A stretch of 64,000 nt of DNA, from contig NZ_CP011868.1 of assembly GCF_001294645.1 (NCBI RefSeq), positions 3,224,001 to 3,288,000 of the forward strand, given 5' to 3'. This document shows, piece by piece, positions 53,156 through 64,000 of the stretch. Below the pieces are notes generated by a model. That model was given only the letters and a program-made list of their open reading frames with translations. It had not been told where the DNA came from and did not search any database. The DNA is from Pseudonocardia sp. HH130629-09. Lineage in GTDB: Bacteria > Actinomycetota > Actinomycetes > Mycobacteriales > Pseudonocardiaceae. The stretch's first letter is position 1. The number at the start of each line of letters is the position of its first letter. The position numbers and the translations under genes were made by a program.

Positions 53156-54856
53156 TCAGAAGGTCGGGAGCATCCATCCGAGCACCGGGGTCGACTGCAG
53201 GTACACCAGCACGCACAGCACCACGAGCAGCCCGACGCTCCACAGGACGGTCCGCCGGAACAGCTCGGACTCCCGGCCGGCGATGCCCACGGCCGTCGCC
53301 GCGATGGTCAGGTTCTGCGGGCTGATCATCTTCCCGACGACGCCGCCGGAGGTGTTCGCCGCGACCATCAGGTGCGGGTCGAGCCCGGCCCGCTCGGCCG
53401 CGGTCTGCTGCAGCGTCGCGAACAGGGCGTTGGCCGAGGTGTCCGAGCCGGTGACCGCGGTGCCGAGCCAGCCGAGGATCGGCGACAGGAAGGCGAAGGC
53501 CGCGCCGGTCCCGGCGATCCAGGTGCCGATGGAGATCGTCTGCCCGGACAGGTTCATCACGTAGGCGAGCGCGAGGACGGTGGCCACGGTCAGGCAGGCG
53601 AACCGCAGCCGGTACGCGGTCCCGGTGAACTCGCGGACGGCCGTCGCGGGCGACAGCCGGTACAGCGCGGCGACGCCGATGCCGCAGATCAGCAGCAGCG
53701 AGCCGGGTGAGGACAGCCACTGGAGGCTGTAGACCGTGGTCGACACCGGGTCCCCGGACGCGCCGAGGATCTGCCCGTCCAGGCCCGGCCACCCGATCTT
53801 GACGTCGGTCCCGGACAGGAAGGACGTCACCGGGCCGACCAGCTTCGCCACCGAGAACACCACGATGATCAGCAGGTACGGGGCGAAGGCCATGACCAGT
53901 CGGCCGACCGAGAGTGCCTGCGAGCGCTCGGCGAGGGTGCGCTGCTCGGTCGCGACGGACCGGCCGCCGTCGGCTCCGCCCGGCTCCTCGACGGGCGCGT
54001 CGGCGGTGCGCTCGATGCGCAGTGTCTCCCTCGCCTCGGCGCCGCCGCGCGGCTGCCAGAAGCGCAGCAGGAGCACGCCGGCGGCCAGCCCGGCCAGCGA
54101 GGCGACGATGTCGGTGAGCTCGACCGACAGGTAGGTGGCGGCCAGCCACTGGGCGAGGGCGAACGCGAGTCCGATGACGAGCGCGACCGGCCAGACATGG
54201 CGCACGCCGCGCCTGCCGTCGACGAGCAGCACCAGCAGCGTCGGCACGACGACCGCGAGCACCGGGGTCTGGTGGCCGACGACGGCACCGATCTCGTCGT
54301 ACGGGATCCCGGTGAGGGTGCCCGCGGTGATGATCGGGGTACCGACCGCGCCGAACGCGACGGGTGCGGTGTTGGCCAGCAGCACGACGACCGCCGCCCG
54401 GACCGGGGAGAACCCGAGCGCCATCAGCATGACGCCGGTGATCGCCACCGGGGCGCCGAACCCGGCCAGCGCCTCGAGCAGCCCGCCGAAGCAGAACGCG
54501 ATGATGATCGCCTGCACCCGGGGGTCGTCGGAGATCAGCCCGAAGGCGGCGCGCAGGTCCTCGAACCGGCCTGCGGCCACGGTGAGCTGGTAGAGCCAGA
54601 TCGCGGTGAAGACGATCCACATGATCGGGAAGAGACCGAACACCGCTCCCTCGGTGGCCGAGAGCAGGGCCAGGTGAACGGGCATTCCGAAGGCCGCCAC
54701 CGCGACCACGACCGCGACGACGAGCGCGGCCAGCCCGGCCCAGTGCGCCTTCCAGCGCAGGGCGCCCAGCGTCACGAAGATCGCCACCAGTGGGAGCAGT
54801 GCGACGAGCGCGGACAGCCAGAGGCTGCCGAGCGGTTCGGGATCGTGCTGGAACAC
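53156..54856 (-). CDS. L-lactate permease (LctP/LldP family)
   Basis: 566 aa, about 13-14 membrane helices. EALAGFGAPVAITGVML, NTAPVAFGAVGTPI and FLSPILGWLGTAVTGSDTSAN are the family blocks, and SGGVVGKMISPQNLTIA is near the C-terminus. It imports lactate or glycolate with protons. GTG 54856 is tentative, with a weak G-rich ribosome site. Divergent from the P450. Confidence 0.88.
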   Translation of the reverse strand: MFQHDPEPLGSLWLSALVALLPLVAIFVTLGALRWKAHWAGLAALVVAVVVAVAAFGMPVHLALLSATEGAVFGLFPIMWIVFTAIWLYQLTVAAGRFEDLRAAFGLISDDPRVQAIIIAFCFGGLLEALAGFGAPVAITGVMLMALGFSPVRAAVVVLLANTAPVAFGAVGTPIITAGTLTGIPYDEIGAVVGHQTPVLAVVVPTLLVLLVDGRRGVRHVWPVALVIGLAFALAQWLAATYLSVELTDIVASLAGLAAGVLLLRFWQPRGGAEARETLRIERTADAPVEEPGGADGGRSVATEQRTLAERSQALSVGRLVMAFAPYLLIIVVFSVAKLVGPVTSFLSGTDVKIGWPGLDGQILGASGDPVSTTVYSLQWLSSPGSLLLICGIGVAALYRLSPATAVREFTGTAYRLRFACLTVATVLALAYVMNLSGQTISIGTWIAGTGAAFAFLSPILGWLGTAVTGSDTSANALFATLQQTAAERAGLDPHLMVAANTSGGVVGKMISPQNLTIAATAVGIAGRESELFRRTVLWSVGLLVVLCVLVYLQSTPVLGWMLPTF

Positions 54857-54962
54857 AGGTCGCCCCCCGGGGTGCCGTCGCCGTTGACGGTCGCAGCCTG
54901 TCACGCTTCGCCCGGTTTCACCGGTTCGACGGCCGTCCGGGGCGTACCGGACAGGGCACACA

Positions 54963-54997
54963 AAACGAGAGCGCACTGTCGTTTGAGCGGCTACCGT
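54963..54997 (+). promoter_or_regulatory. P450 promoter with candidate operator
   Basis: AAACGA (54963-54968) and TCGTTT (54979-54984) form an inverted repeat with a 10-bp spacer just before TACCGT (54992-54997), a -10-like box 39 bp ahead of the P450 ATG. The repeat overlaps the expected -35 position. A TetR gene follows the P450, making it the likely ligand. Confidence 0.5.
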
Positions 54998-55036
54998 GGA
55001 GCGCGACGCGCCGCCCACCCATTGGAGGCCAGCACC

Positions 55037-56140
55037 ATGACCGACACCGCCACGGACTTCTCGCTCCCGCTGCACATGCGCCGCGACCGGTTCCGGCCCG
55101 ACGCCGACCTCGAGCGCATCCGGGACTCCGGCGAGATCCCGCGGGTACGGACCGCGTTCGGCGCCGACGCCTACCTCGTGACCCGCTACGACGACGTCCG
55201 CCAGGTGCTCGGCGACGCCGCCACCTACTCCAACGCCGGGAGCGCCGCGCTGACCCGCCCGGACGCCCCGCCGCTCTCGGAGCGGGAGCAGGAGCAGATG
55301 CGGGCGGGGCTGCTGCTGGCGCAGGACCCGCCGGAGCACACCCGGCTGCGCCGCTTCCTCACCCGTGAGTTCACCCAGCGCCGGATGACCCGCCTGGAGC
55401 CGCGGATCACCGAGATCGTCGACGAGCACCTCGACGCGCTGGAGGCCGCCGGGCCGGGTGCCGACCTGGTCACCCTGTTCGCCCTGCCGGTGCCGTCGAT
55501 GGTCATCTGCGAGCTGCTCGGGGTGCCCTACACCGACCGCGACGAGTTCACCGCACGCTCGACCCGTCTGCTCGACGTGTCCCTTCCGGCGCAGGAGCGG
55601 CTCGCCGTCGGCCGGGAGAACCGGGCCTACATGAGCCGGCTCGTCGACGGGGCGCTGGCCGACCCGGGCGAGGACATCCTGGGCATGCTGATCCGCGAGC
55701 ACGGCGAGGAGATCAGCCACGACGAGCTGGTCGGGATCGCGTCGCTGCTGCTGATCGCCGGGCACGAGACGACGTCGAACATGCTGTCGCTGGGCACCCT
55801 CGCGCTGCTGGAGGACCCGGAGCAGGCCGCGCTGCTGCGCAGCGACCCCGAGCTCGCCCGCCCCGCCGTGGAGGAGCTGCTGCGCTGGCTGTCGATCGTG
55901 CACACCGGGGTGGTCAGGGTGACGACGACCGACACCGTCCTGCGTGACACCCTGATCCCGGCGCAGTCGCCGGTGATGTGCTCGCTCCCCGCGGCCAACC
56001 GCGACCCCGGGTCCGGGTTCGACGACCCCGCCCTGCTCCGCCGCTTCCCCACGCTCGCCCCGGCCGGGCCGGTCCCGCCCGAGGCCTTCCGCGCCTACCA
56101 CTTCGTCTACGGCATGCACACGCTGCCGGTGACCTGGTGA
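55037..56140 (+). CDS. Cytochrome P450 lacking the haem-binding loop
   Basis: 367 aa, about 40 shorter than usual CYPs. The I-helix AGHETTSNML, K-helix EELLRW (ExxR) and the C-terminal FRAYHFVYGMHTLPVTW are intact. Normally NRDPxxFDDP is followed by about 40 residues including FGxGxHxCxG, the haem thiolate Cys. Here FDDP is joined directly to ALLRRFPTL, the sequence that normally follows that block. The frame is preserved and no Cys ligand remains, so it cannot be a normal P450. ATG 55037 with TTGGAGG upstream; a TetR gene lies 22 bp downstream. Confidence 0.85.
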   Translation: MTDTATDFSLPLHMRRDRFRPDADLERIRDSGEIPRVRTAFGADAYLVTRYDDVRQVLGDAATYSNAGSAALTRPDAPPLSEREQEQMRAGLLLAQDPPEHTRLRRFLTREFTQRRMTRLEPRITEIVDEHLDALEAAGPGADLVTLFALPVPSMVICELLGVPYTDRDEFTARSTRLLDVSLPAQERLAVGRENRAYMSRLVDGALADPGEDILGMLIREHGEEISHDELVGIASLLLIAGHETTSNMLSLGTLALLEDPEQAALLRSDPELARPAVEELLRWLSIVHTGVVRVTTTDTVLRDTLIPAQSPVMCSLPAANRDPGSGFDDPALLRRFPTLAPAGPVPPEAFRAYHFVYGMHTLPVTW

Positions 56141-56162
56141 GCCAGGGCGATACCGTGCTCTG

Positions 56163-56783
56163 ATGACCGCTTCGTCGCTCGACGGCTCCCCGGCGGGCCG
56201 CCCGCTGCGCGCCGACGCCGCCCGCAACCACCGCCGGATCATCGACACGGCGGCCGCGGCGTTCGAGTCGGACGGAGCGGACGTCCCGCTGGAGGAGATC
56301 GCGCGCCGGGCCGGGGTCGGCGTCGCGACGCTGTACCGTCGGTTCCGGACCCGCGACGTGCTGGTGCGGGCGGTGCTGGACCGGGTGTTCGTCGCCGAGA
56401 TCGAGCCGACCGCGGCCGCCGGGTACGGCGACCCGTGGGCCGACCTGGCCGGGTCGCTGGGCCGGGCGGTCGAGGCCATCGCCGGACGCCGGACGCTCCT
56501 GCAGCTGGCCCGGGAGGCCGGTGCGTTCGACGTCGAGTCCGCCGAGCGCTACGGCCGGACGCTGACCCGGCTGCTGGAGCGGGCGCGCGAGGCGGGCGCG
56601 GTCCGCCCGGAGCTCACCCCGCGGGACCTGTCGGCGGTGCTGGTCATGGCGCTCGCCGTCGCCGAGGGATCGGACGCGGCGGCGACGGCGTCGGGCGAGG
56701 ACCGCGCCCGCTACCTGGCGCTGCTCCTCGACGGGCTGCGCCCGGGGAACCCGCCGCTGCCCGCGGGGTCGGAGGAGACCTAG
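56163..56783 (+). CDS. TetR family transcriptional regulator
   Basis: 206 aa. HTH VPLEEIARRAGVGVATLYRRFRTRDVLV. ATG 56163 lies 6 nt after TACCGT (56151-56156), so it probably has its own leaderless transcript despite being 22 bp behind the P450. Likely regulates the P450 promoter. The 56784-57011 gap downstream shows no gene. Confidence 0.87.
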   Translation: MTASSLDGSPAGRPLRADAARNHRRIIDTAAAAFESDGADVPLEEIARRAGVGVATLYRRFRTRDVLVRAVLDRVFVAEIEPTAAAGYGDPWADLAGSLGRAVEAIAGRRTLLQLAREAGAFDVESAERYGRTLTRLLERAREAGAVRPELTPRDLSAVLVMALAVAEGSDAAATASGEDRARYLALLLDGLRPGNPPLPAGSEET

Positions 56784-57011
56784 CAACGATCGGGGCACGG
56801 TGGCTCCCGCGGGCGGCGCGGACCGGATACGGTTCTGGCCGTCCGCTCGGCAACGGCGCCGGGCGGATCCGCACTCCTCCGCCTCGTCGCACCGGGTGCT
56901 GCAGCGGTCCGACCGCAGCCGCCGGGCCCCGCGCCGGGCCGGGAACGCCGTCGAATCGGACCGCGCGACGCCGCCCGGCGCCCGACCGGACCGCGGCCGA
57001 CGACGCCGGAT

Positions 57012-58076
57012 TCAGCCGCCGAACCGGTCCGGGTGCAGCCGGCGGGCGAGCGTCGCGACCGCGTCGGCGTTGCGGATGCCGGGGCTGACCTCGGCGAAGG
57101 TCGTGGTGAACACCGTGCCGTCGCGGACCGCGGGACCGTGGCCAGGGCCGGGTCGTTCCGCAGCCGCTCGGCCAGCGGCTCCGCGCCCTCCGGCCCGACA
57201 TCGCGCCCGCAGCAGGCCGGGATCACGATCACGTCCGGGCGGGCCGCGACGATGCCCTCCAGCGACACGGTGCGCTGCCGGCCGGCGATGGTGTCGAACG
57301 CCTGCTGCCCGCCCGCGGCCTCGATGATCGTCGTCGCGACGTCGCCGGTGCCGAAGACCCGCAGCTCACCGGTGCTGCCCGGGGAGTTCAGCATCGCCAC
57401 CCGCGGACGGTCGGCGACCCCGGCGAGCCGGCCCGCCACGTCGCCGAGGGTGCTGCGCATGCCGGCGACGACCTCCGCGGCCCGGTCCTCGGCGCCGAGC
57501 AGCCGACCGAGGTCGGTGAGGTCGCGCTCGACGCCGGCGAAGGACACGTCGTTGGCGCCGATGCTCTGCTGGCCGCCGCCGTCGGCGGCCGGGCAGTAGG
57601 CGCTGAACAGGAAGGTCTCCGTGCCGGTGACGCCGAGCTCGGCGCGGGTGCCGAGGCCCTCCCGGGTGAACGCGCCGGTGAAACCGGAGACGACGAGGTC
57701 CGGATCGACCCGCAGCACCTCCTCGCGCGACGGGTACTCCTCGGGCCAGTAGCTCTGCGGGCGGAAGTCACCGTCGAGCTGCGCCGGCACGGAAGTCACC
57801 GTCGAGCTGCGCCGGCAGCGGGTTGTCCAGGTAGGCCGCTCCGACGAGCCGGTCCCCCGCCCCGAGCGCGAGGACGGCCTCGATGCCGTTCTGGAACATC
57901 GCGACGACCCGCTCCGGGCGCTGCACCGGGACGTCGACGCCGCAGTTCACCACCGACGCCGTGGCAGGTGCGGCGCCGAGGTCGCCGGGCGCCGGAGCCG
58001 GGTCACCCGCGCCGCACCCCGCGAGGAGCAGCAGCCCGGCGAGCAGCGGCGCCCAGCGGCGCGGGTTCCCGATCAC
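57012..58076 (-). pseudogene. Iron-siderophore ABC substrate-binding protein, disrupted
   Basis: FecB/FhuD-type binding lipoprotein in three frame segments. Segment 1: lipobox LLLLAGCG, then RVVAMFQNGIEAVLALGAGD. Segment 2: DPDLVVSGFTGAFTREGLG to RNDPALATVP. Segment 3: DGTVFTTTFAEVSPGIRNAD to a stop at 57012. A 28-bp tandem duplication at 57763-57818 shifts segment 1 to 2 by +1, and a missing base near 57137 shifts segment 2 to 3. GTG 58076 has TATGCT (complement of 58083-58088) 6 nt upstream. Corrected length would be about 345 aa. No permease or ATPase gene is adjacent. Confidence 0.82.
57763..57818. repeat. 28-bp tandem duplication inside the binding-protein gene
   Basis: 27 identical bases starting GGAAGTCACCGTCGAGC occur at 57763-57789 and 57791-57817, i.e. 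at 28-bp period. The protein string PAQLDGDFR appears twice as a result, once in each frame. 28 is not divisible by three, so the gene is shifted. Replication slippage or assembly error are both possible. Confidence 0.9.
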
Positions 58077-58157
58077 CGCGACAGCATAGCCACGACACCT
58101 GATTAACTCTTCAGATGTGCGGCTCTCGTCACGGGCCGGTCCCCGCGCCGCGCGGCG

Positions 58158-60101
58158 TCAGAGGGTGTGCTGCAGCCGCTCTGCGAGCAGCCCCACGAAC
58201 CGGGACGGGTCGGCGAGCTCGCCGCCCTCGGCCAGCAGCGCCATGCCGTGCAGCAGCTCGACGGTGCCGCTCTCGTCCTTGCCGGCCGCGCGCGCGTCCC
58301 GCAGCCCGGTGACCAGCGGGTGCGACGGGTTGAGCTCGAGGATCCGCTTCACCTTCGGCGGCTCCTGTCCCATCGCCCGGTACATCTTCTCCAGGGTCGG
58401 GGTCATGTCGAACTCGTCGCCGACGAGGACGGCCGGGGAGGTGGTGAGCCGGGTGGAGAGCCGCACCTCCTTGACGTCCTCGGTCAGGACCTCGGCCATC
58501 CAGGTGCAGAGGTCGGCGAACTCCGCCTGCTTGGCCGCCGCCTCCTCCTTCTCCTCGTCGGTCTGCAGGTCGACCTGGCCCTTGGCGATCGAGCGCAGCG
58601 GGGTGCCGTCGAAGCTGTCGACGGCGTCGACCCACACCTCGTCGACGGGGTCGGTCAGCAGCAGGACCTCGTAGCCCTTGTCCCGGAACGCCTCCATGTG
58701 CGGGGAGGCCTCGATCGCGGTCCGCGAGTCACCGGTCATGTAGTAGATCGCGTCCTGACCCTCGCACATCCGCTCCTTGTAGGCGGCGAGCGAGGTCGGC
58801 TTCTCCGCGTCGTGGGTGCTCTCGAACACCGACACCCCGAGGATGGTGTCGCGGTTGTCGGCGTCGGACAGCAGGCCCTCCTTGAGCGCCCGGCCGCACT
58901 GCTCCCAGAAGGTCGCGAACTTCTCCGGCTCGTTGTCGCGCATCGACCCGAGGACCGACAGCACCTTCTTCACCAGGCGCCTGCGGATCGCCGAGATCTG
59001 GCGGTCCTGCTGCAGGATCTCCCGCGACACGTTCAGCGAGAGGTCCGCGGCGTCGACGACGCCCTTGACGAACCGCAGGTACTCGGGGACGAGCGCCTCG
59101 CAGTCGTCCATGATGAACACCCGCCGGACGTAGAGCTGCACCCCGCGGCGGGCGTCGCGCATGTAGAGGTCCATCGGTGCGACCTTCGGCAGGAACAGCA
59201 GCGCCTGGTACTCGAAGGTGCCCTCGGCGGCGAGCCGGATCGTCTCCAGCGGCTCCTGCCAGTCGTGGCTGACGTGCCGGTAGAACTCGGCGTACTCCTC
59301 CTCGGTCACGTCCTTCTGCGGGCGGGCCCACAGCGCCTTCATCGAGTTCAGCGTCTCGGGCGCGGCATCGTCGGTGTCCTCCGCCGTGCCGATTCCGGCA
59401 GGCATGCGGACCGGCCAGGTGATGAAGTCGGAGTAGGTCTTCACGATGCGCCGCAGGACCGAGGGGTCGGCGTAGTCGTGCAGCTGGTCCTCGGCGTCGG
59501 ACGCCTTGAGGTGCAGGGTGACCGCGGTGCCCTGCGGGGCGTCGGCGACCGGCTCGATCGTGTAGGTGCCCTCGCCGTCGGAGCTCCAGCGCACGCCCTC
59601 GGACGTGCCGGCCTTGCGGGTCACGAGCTCGACCCGGTCGGCCACCATGAACGACGAGTAGAAGCCGACGCCGAACTGGCCGATCAGCTCCTGGCGGGCG
59701 TCGTCGCCCGCCTCCCGGAGCTTCGCGAGGAGCTCCGCGGTGCCCGACCGCGCGATCGTGCCGATCAGGTCGACGACCTCGTCGCGGGTCATGCCGATGC
59801 CGTTGTCGCGCACGGTGAGGGTGCGCGCCTCGGCGTCCGGCACGAGCTCGACGTGCAGGTCGTCGGTGTCGGCGCCCATGTCCTTGTCCTGGTAGGCGGC
59901 GAGACGGAGCTTGTCCAGCGCGTCGGAGGCGTTGGAGATCAGCTCGCGGAGGAAGACGTCCTTGTTCGAGTAGATCGAGTGGATCATCAACCGCAGCAGC
60001 TGCCGGGCCTCAGCCTGGAACTCGATCGTCTCGCCGCCGGTCGTCCCGCTGCCGGTCTCCGCGGAGTCGGCGTTCTGGCTGGTCGACGGATCCGTGCTCA
60101 C
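58158..60101 (-). CDS. htpG: Molecular chaperone HtpG (Hsp90)
   Basis: 647 aa. N-terminal GHKL ATPase: LLRLMIHSIYSNKDVFLREL, ISNASDALDKLR, VRDNGIGM, IARSGTAEL and FGVGFYSSFMVAD. Middle domain includes LYVRRVFIMDDCEALVPEYL and the conserved LNVSREILQQD. Full length for bacterial Hsp90. Start GTG 60101 with AGAGGA upstream. Confidence 0.96.
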   Translation of the reverse strand: MSTDPSTSQNADSAETGSGTTGGETIEFQAEARQLLRLMIHSIYSNKDVFLRELISNASDALDKLRLAAYQDKDMGADTDDLHVELVPDAEARTLTVRDNGIGMTRDEVVDLIGTIARSGTAELLAKLREAGDDARQELIGQFGVGFYSSFMVADRVELVTRKAGTSEGVRWSSDGEGTYTIEPVADAPQGTAVTLHLKASDAEDQLHDYADPSVLRRIVKTYSDFITWPVRMPAGIGTAEDTDDAAPETLNSMKALWARPQKDVTEEEYAEFYRHVSHDWQEPLETIRLAAEGTFEYQALLFLPKVAPMDLYMRDARRGVQLYVRRVFIMDDCEALVPEYLRFVKGVVDAADLSLNVSREILQQDRQISAIRRRLVKKVLSVLGSMRDNEPEKFATFWEQCGRALKEGLLSDADNRDTILGVSVFESTHDAEKPTSLAAYKERMCEGQDAIYYMTGDSRTAIEASPHMEAFRDKGYEVLLLTDPVDEVWVDAVDSFDGTPLRSIAKGQVDLQTDEEKEEAAAKQAEFADLCTWMAEVLTEDVKEVRLSTRLTTSPAVLVGDEFDMTPTLEKMYRAMGQEPPKVKRILELNPSHPLVTGLRDARAAGKDESGTVELLHGMALLAEGGELADPSRFVGLLAERLQHTL

Positions 60102-60208
60102 GTCAGTCGTCCTCTCGGGTCTTCACGGGGTGGTGCGGTCATGATTGTGCCGAACCGGGACGGTCGCGCGCCCCCCGGTCCGACCCCTGCTCCGTCGTCG
60201 GCGGCGCG

Positions 60209-60628
60209 GTGACCGGTACCGTCGCGGGCGGAAACCCCCGAACCGGACGGATCACCCTCGTGCGCACGACCCGCAGCCCGGCCCGCCGCCTCGTCGCGGT
60301 GCTGCTGCTGTCGCTGGCGGCCGCGCTCGCCCCGGTCGCCGGGTCGCAGACCGCCGAGGCCGTCCCGGCCACGGCGGCGGCCTCGGTCGGGCAGGACGTC
60401 GCTCCCGCCGAGGCGCCCCGGCCCGCGCTGCTGGGGCGCTCCGCCCACGACGGTCCGGTCGCACCCGACGCGACCGGCCATCCCGGCCCGGCCCTGGACC
60501 TGCTGGTCCTCGACGCCGCCGGGCTCCCGCACGAGGCGCCCGGCCCCGTCGACGACCACGCGACGGCCGCCGCCCCGGAGCCCGGGACCGGCGCGGACAT
60601 CGGGTCGCGGGGACCCCCGCGAGCCTGA
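60209..60628 (+). CDS. Small secreted Ala/Pro-rich protein
   Basis: 139 aa from GTG 60209, or 122 aa from GTG 60260 (VRTTRSPARRL). The second start gives a classic signal peptide: Arg-rich n-region, hydrophobic LVAVLLLSLAAALAPVAG, then a possible cleavage site at AEA. The mature part is Ala/Pro/His/Asp-rich and of no recognised family. It sits 93 bp before secDF. Probably real given the signal peptide, but function unknown. Confidence 0.55.
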   Translation: MTGTVAGGNPRTGRITLVRTTRSPARRLVAVLLLSLAAALAPVAGSQTAEAVPATAAASVGQDVAPAEAPRPALLGRSAHDGPVAPDATGHPGPALDLLVLDAAGLPHEAPGPVDDHATAAAPEPGTGADIGSRGPPRA

Positions 60629-60721
60629 CCGGACGACCCCACCGGTCGTCACCGACCGCGACTCCCCCGCACCCCCGCCGTGCCCCGGTCCCGACCGGGG
60701 TGCCCGCCGCCGAGGATCCCT

Positions 60722-63106
<2,385 letters not shown>

Positions 63107-63587
63107 CCGTCGTCGGGCAGCGCCCCCACCCGGTCCCGGGCACGGGTCAGGTGGTGGCGCGCCCGCTCGTCGTCGCCGAGGCGGCGGTACACGTCGGCGA
63201 GGTTGAGGTGCAGCGAGGGCAGGAACCCACCGACGCTCAGCGACGCGTGGTGGCGCTGCACCCGCTCGTCGGTCAGCTCGTCGGCGGCGGCCAGGGCGCG
63301 CTCGTCCCACACCAGCTCGGTGTGCGGGTCGTCCTGCACGTCGGCGGCGTAGTGGGCCAGCGTGCACCGGTGGAACGGGTCGCCGTCGGCACCCACCTGC
63401 TCCCACAGGGCGTCGAACCGGGCACGTGCGCCGGTCCGGTCCCCGGCACGGCCCGCCTCGACGGCGACGACGACGGCGTCCATGACGGGGTCCATGACGG
63501 GGTCGGTGGTGGCGGGCTGGTCCACGGGTCCTCCGGCGCTCGGGGCGGGTCGGGACGCATGCTGCACCGGACCCCCGACAGTTCCGT

Positions 63588-64000
63588 TCACCCGCTGGGC
63601 AGCTCCCGCCAGCGCGCCTCGACCGCGCGCCACTCGCGGTCCACCCGTCCCGACGCCCGCGCCCGGCCCAGGACACCGGCGGCCGTGTACAGCGCGACCA
63701 GCAGGAACCCACCGACGACCAGCACCGTCGCCGACCACAGGATGCCGGCCGTCCGGACCTCGGTCGGGTGGGTCGGAGCCGCCGGGGCACCGTCCGGGCC
63801 GAGCCCCAGACCGACCGTCCGGCCGGGGTCGACCCGCCCGGCGACGGTCACAGTGGCGGTCCGCACCACGCCGCGGTCGTCGGTCCAGGCGACCGCGACC
63901 GGCCAGCGTCCCGCGGTCGCCCCGAGCACGGTCGCGCCCACCCGTGTGGTTCCGGTCGCCTCGGCGGCGGCGGTCTCGGCGGCGTCGCCGGCCGCGATCG
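63588..64000 (-). CDS. Actinobacterial membrane protein, N-terminus cut by window
   Basis: At least 137 aa, frame open through the right edge. Visible: WTDDRGVVRTATVTVAG with RTVGLGLGPDGAPAAPP-like sequence, then one membrane helix (AGILWSATVLVVGGFLLVAL) and a cytosolic tail (VDREWRAVEARWRELPSG). This matches a transmembrane family common in mycobacteria and relatives with paired N- and C-terminal helices around an extracellular domain. Function unknown. Confidence 0.7.
   Translation of the reverse strand, partial: IAAGDAAETAAAEATGTTRVGATVLGATAGRWPVAVAWTDDRGVVRTATVTVAGRVDPGRTVGLGLGPDGAPAAPTHPTEVRTAGILWSATVLVVGGFLLVALYTAAGVLGRARASGRVDREWRAVEARWRELPSG

Noticed and set aside
53156..56479. A 1107-codon minus-strand frame spanning lactate permease and P450
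   Set aside because: Only the part up to 54856 resembles a protein (lactate permease); the rest is antisense of the P450 and TetR genes.

Overview
The window is chromosomal DNA from a very GC-rich actinobacterium. Codon third positions are almost all G or C, GTG starts and 4-base GTGA overlaps are frequent, and DUF3039, DUF3099, DUF7455 and a ROK-regulated sugar transporter are all actinobacterial. The protein repertoire fits the Pseudonocardiaceae, with Pseudonocardia most likely; this genus call is inference from protein style only. No rRNA, tRNA or CRISPR array was recognised.

Left third (1-26.5 kb). A cut NlpC/P60 hydrolase is followed by a translationally coupled cobalamin operon, cobG-cobH-cobIJ. 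The corrin reductase cobK lies 5.5 kb further on. A GNAT and a HAD gene face each other and are separated by an intact IS1380-type element. Next come an alcohol dehydrogenase and a divergent TetR/SDR pair with a perfect operator palindrome. A ROK-regulated sugar ABC operon follows (its permease is frameshifted), then a thiamine-precursor ABC operon led by a TPP riboswitch. The section ends with a GMC oxidoreductase, DUF7455, an EamA exporter, an XPB-type helicase and a SAM methyltransferase.

Middle (26.5-49 kb). This section is dominated by polyhydroxyalkanoate (PHA) metabolism. A PHA-synthase homologue lacking the catalytic Cys and His was once about 75 bp from a PHA depolymerase gene. A three-level nest of insertion sequences (IS256-type inside IS21-type inside IS481-type) now separates them. 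Ten to twenty kb on lie a phasin-like gene, an XRE regulator, a complete phaC and a divergent second PHA-synthase-like hydrolase. Between these are DUF3039/DUF3099, a condensation-domain/GNAT fusion, an ArsR-AMP nucleosidase operon, a HhH-GPD glycosylase, a methyltransferase coupled to dtd, and YggT. A group-2 sigma factor gene closes the section.

Right end (49-64 kb). Here lie two flavin-dependent reductases, an MFS transporter, a phosphonatase-like HAD protein, an AAC(2')-I type acetyltransferase, a lactate permease, a P450 that has lost its haem-binding loop and its TetR neighbour, a broken iron-siderophore binding protein, htpG, a fused secDF, a short TPR-like gene and a cut membrane protein.

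Two themes stand out. First, many genes look leaderless: a TANNNT-like box sits 6-7 nt before the start codon. Second, gene decay is common, in the form of homopolymer frameshifts, a 28-bp tandem duplication, an amber codon in istA, the P450 deletion and the PhaC pseudoenzyme. I found no clearly new defence or mobile system. The strongest unusual items are the catalytically dead PhaC homologue beside phaZ, the condensation-GNAT fusion and the haem-loop-less P450.
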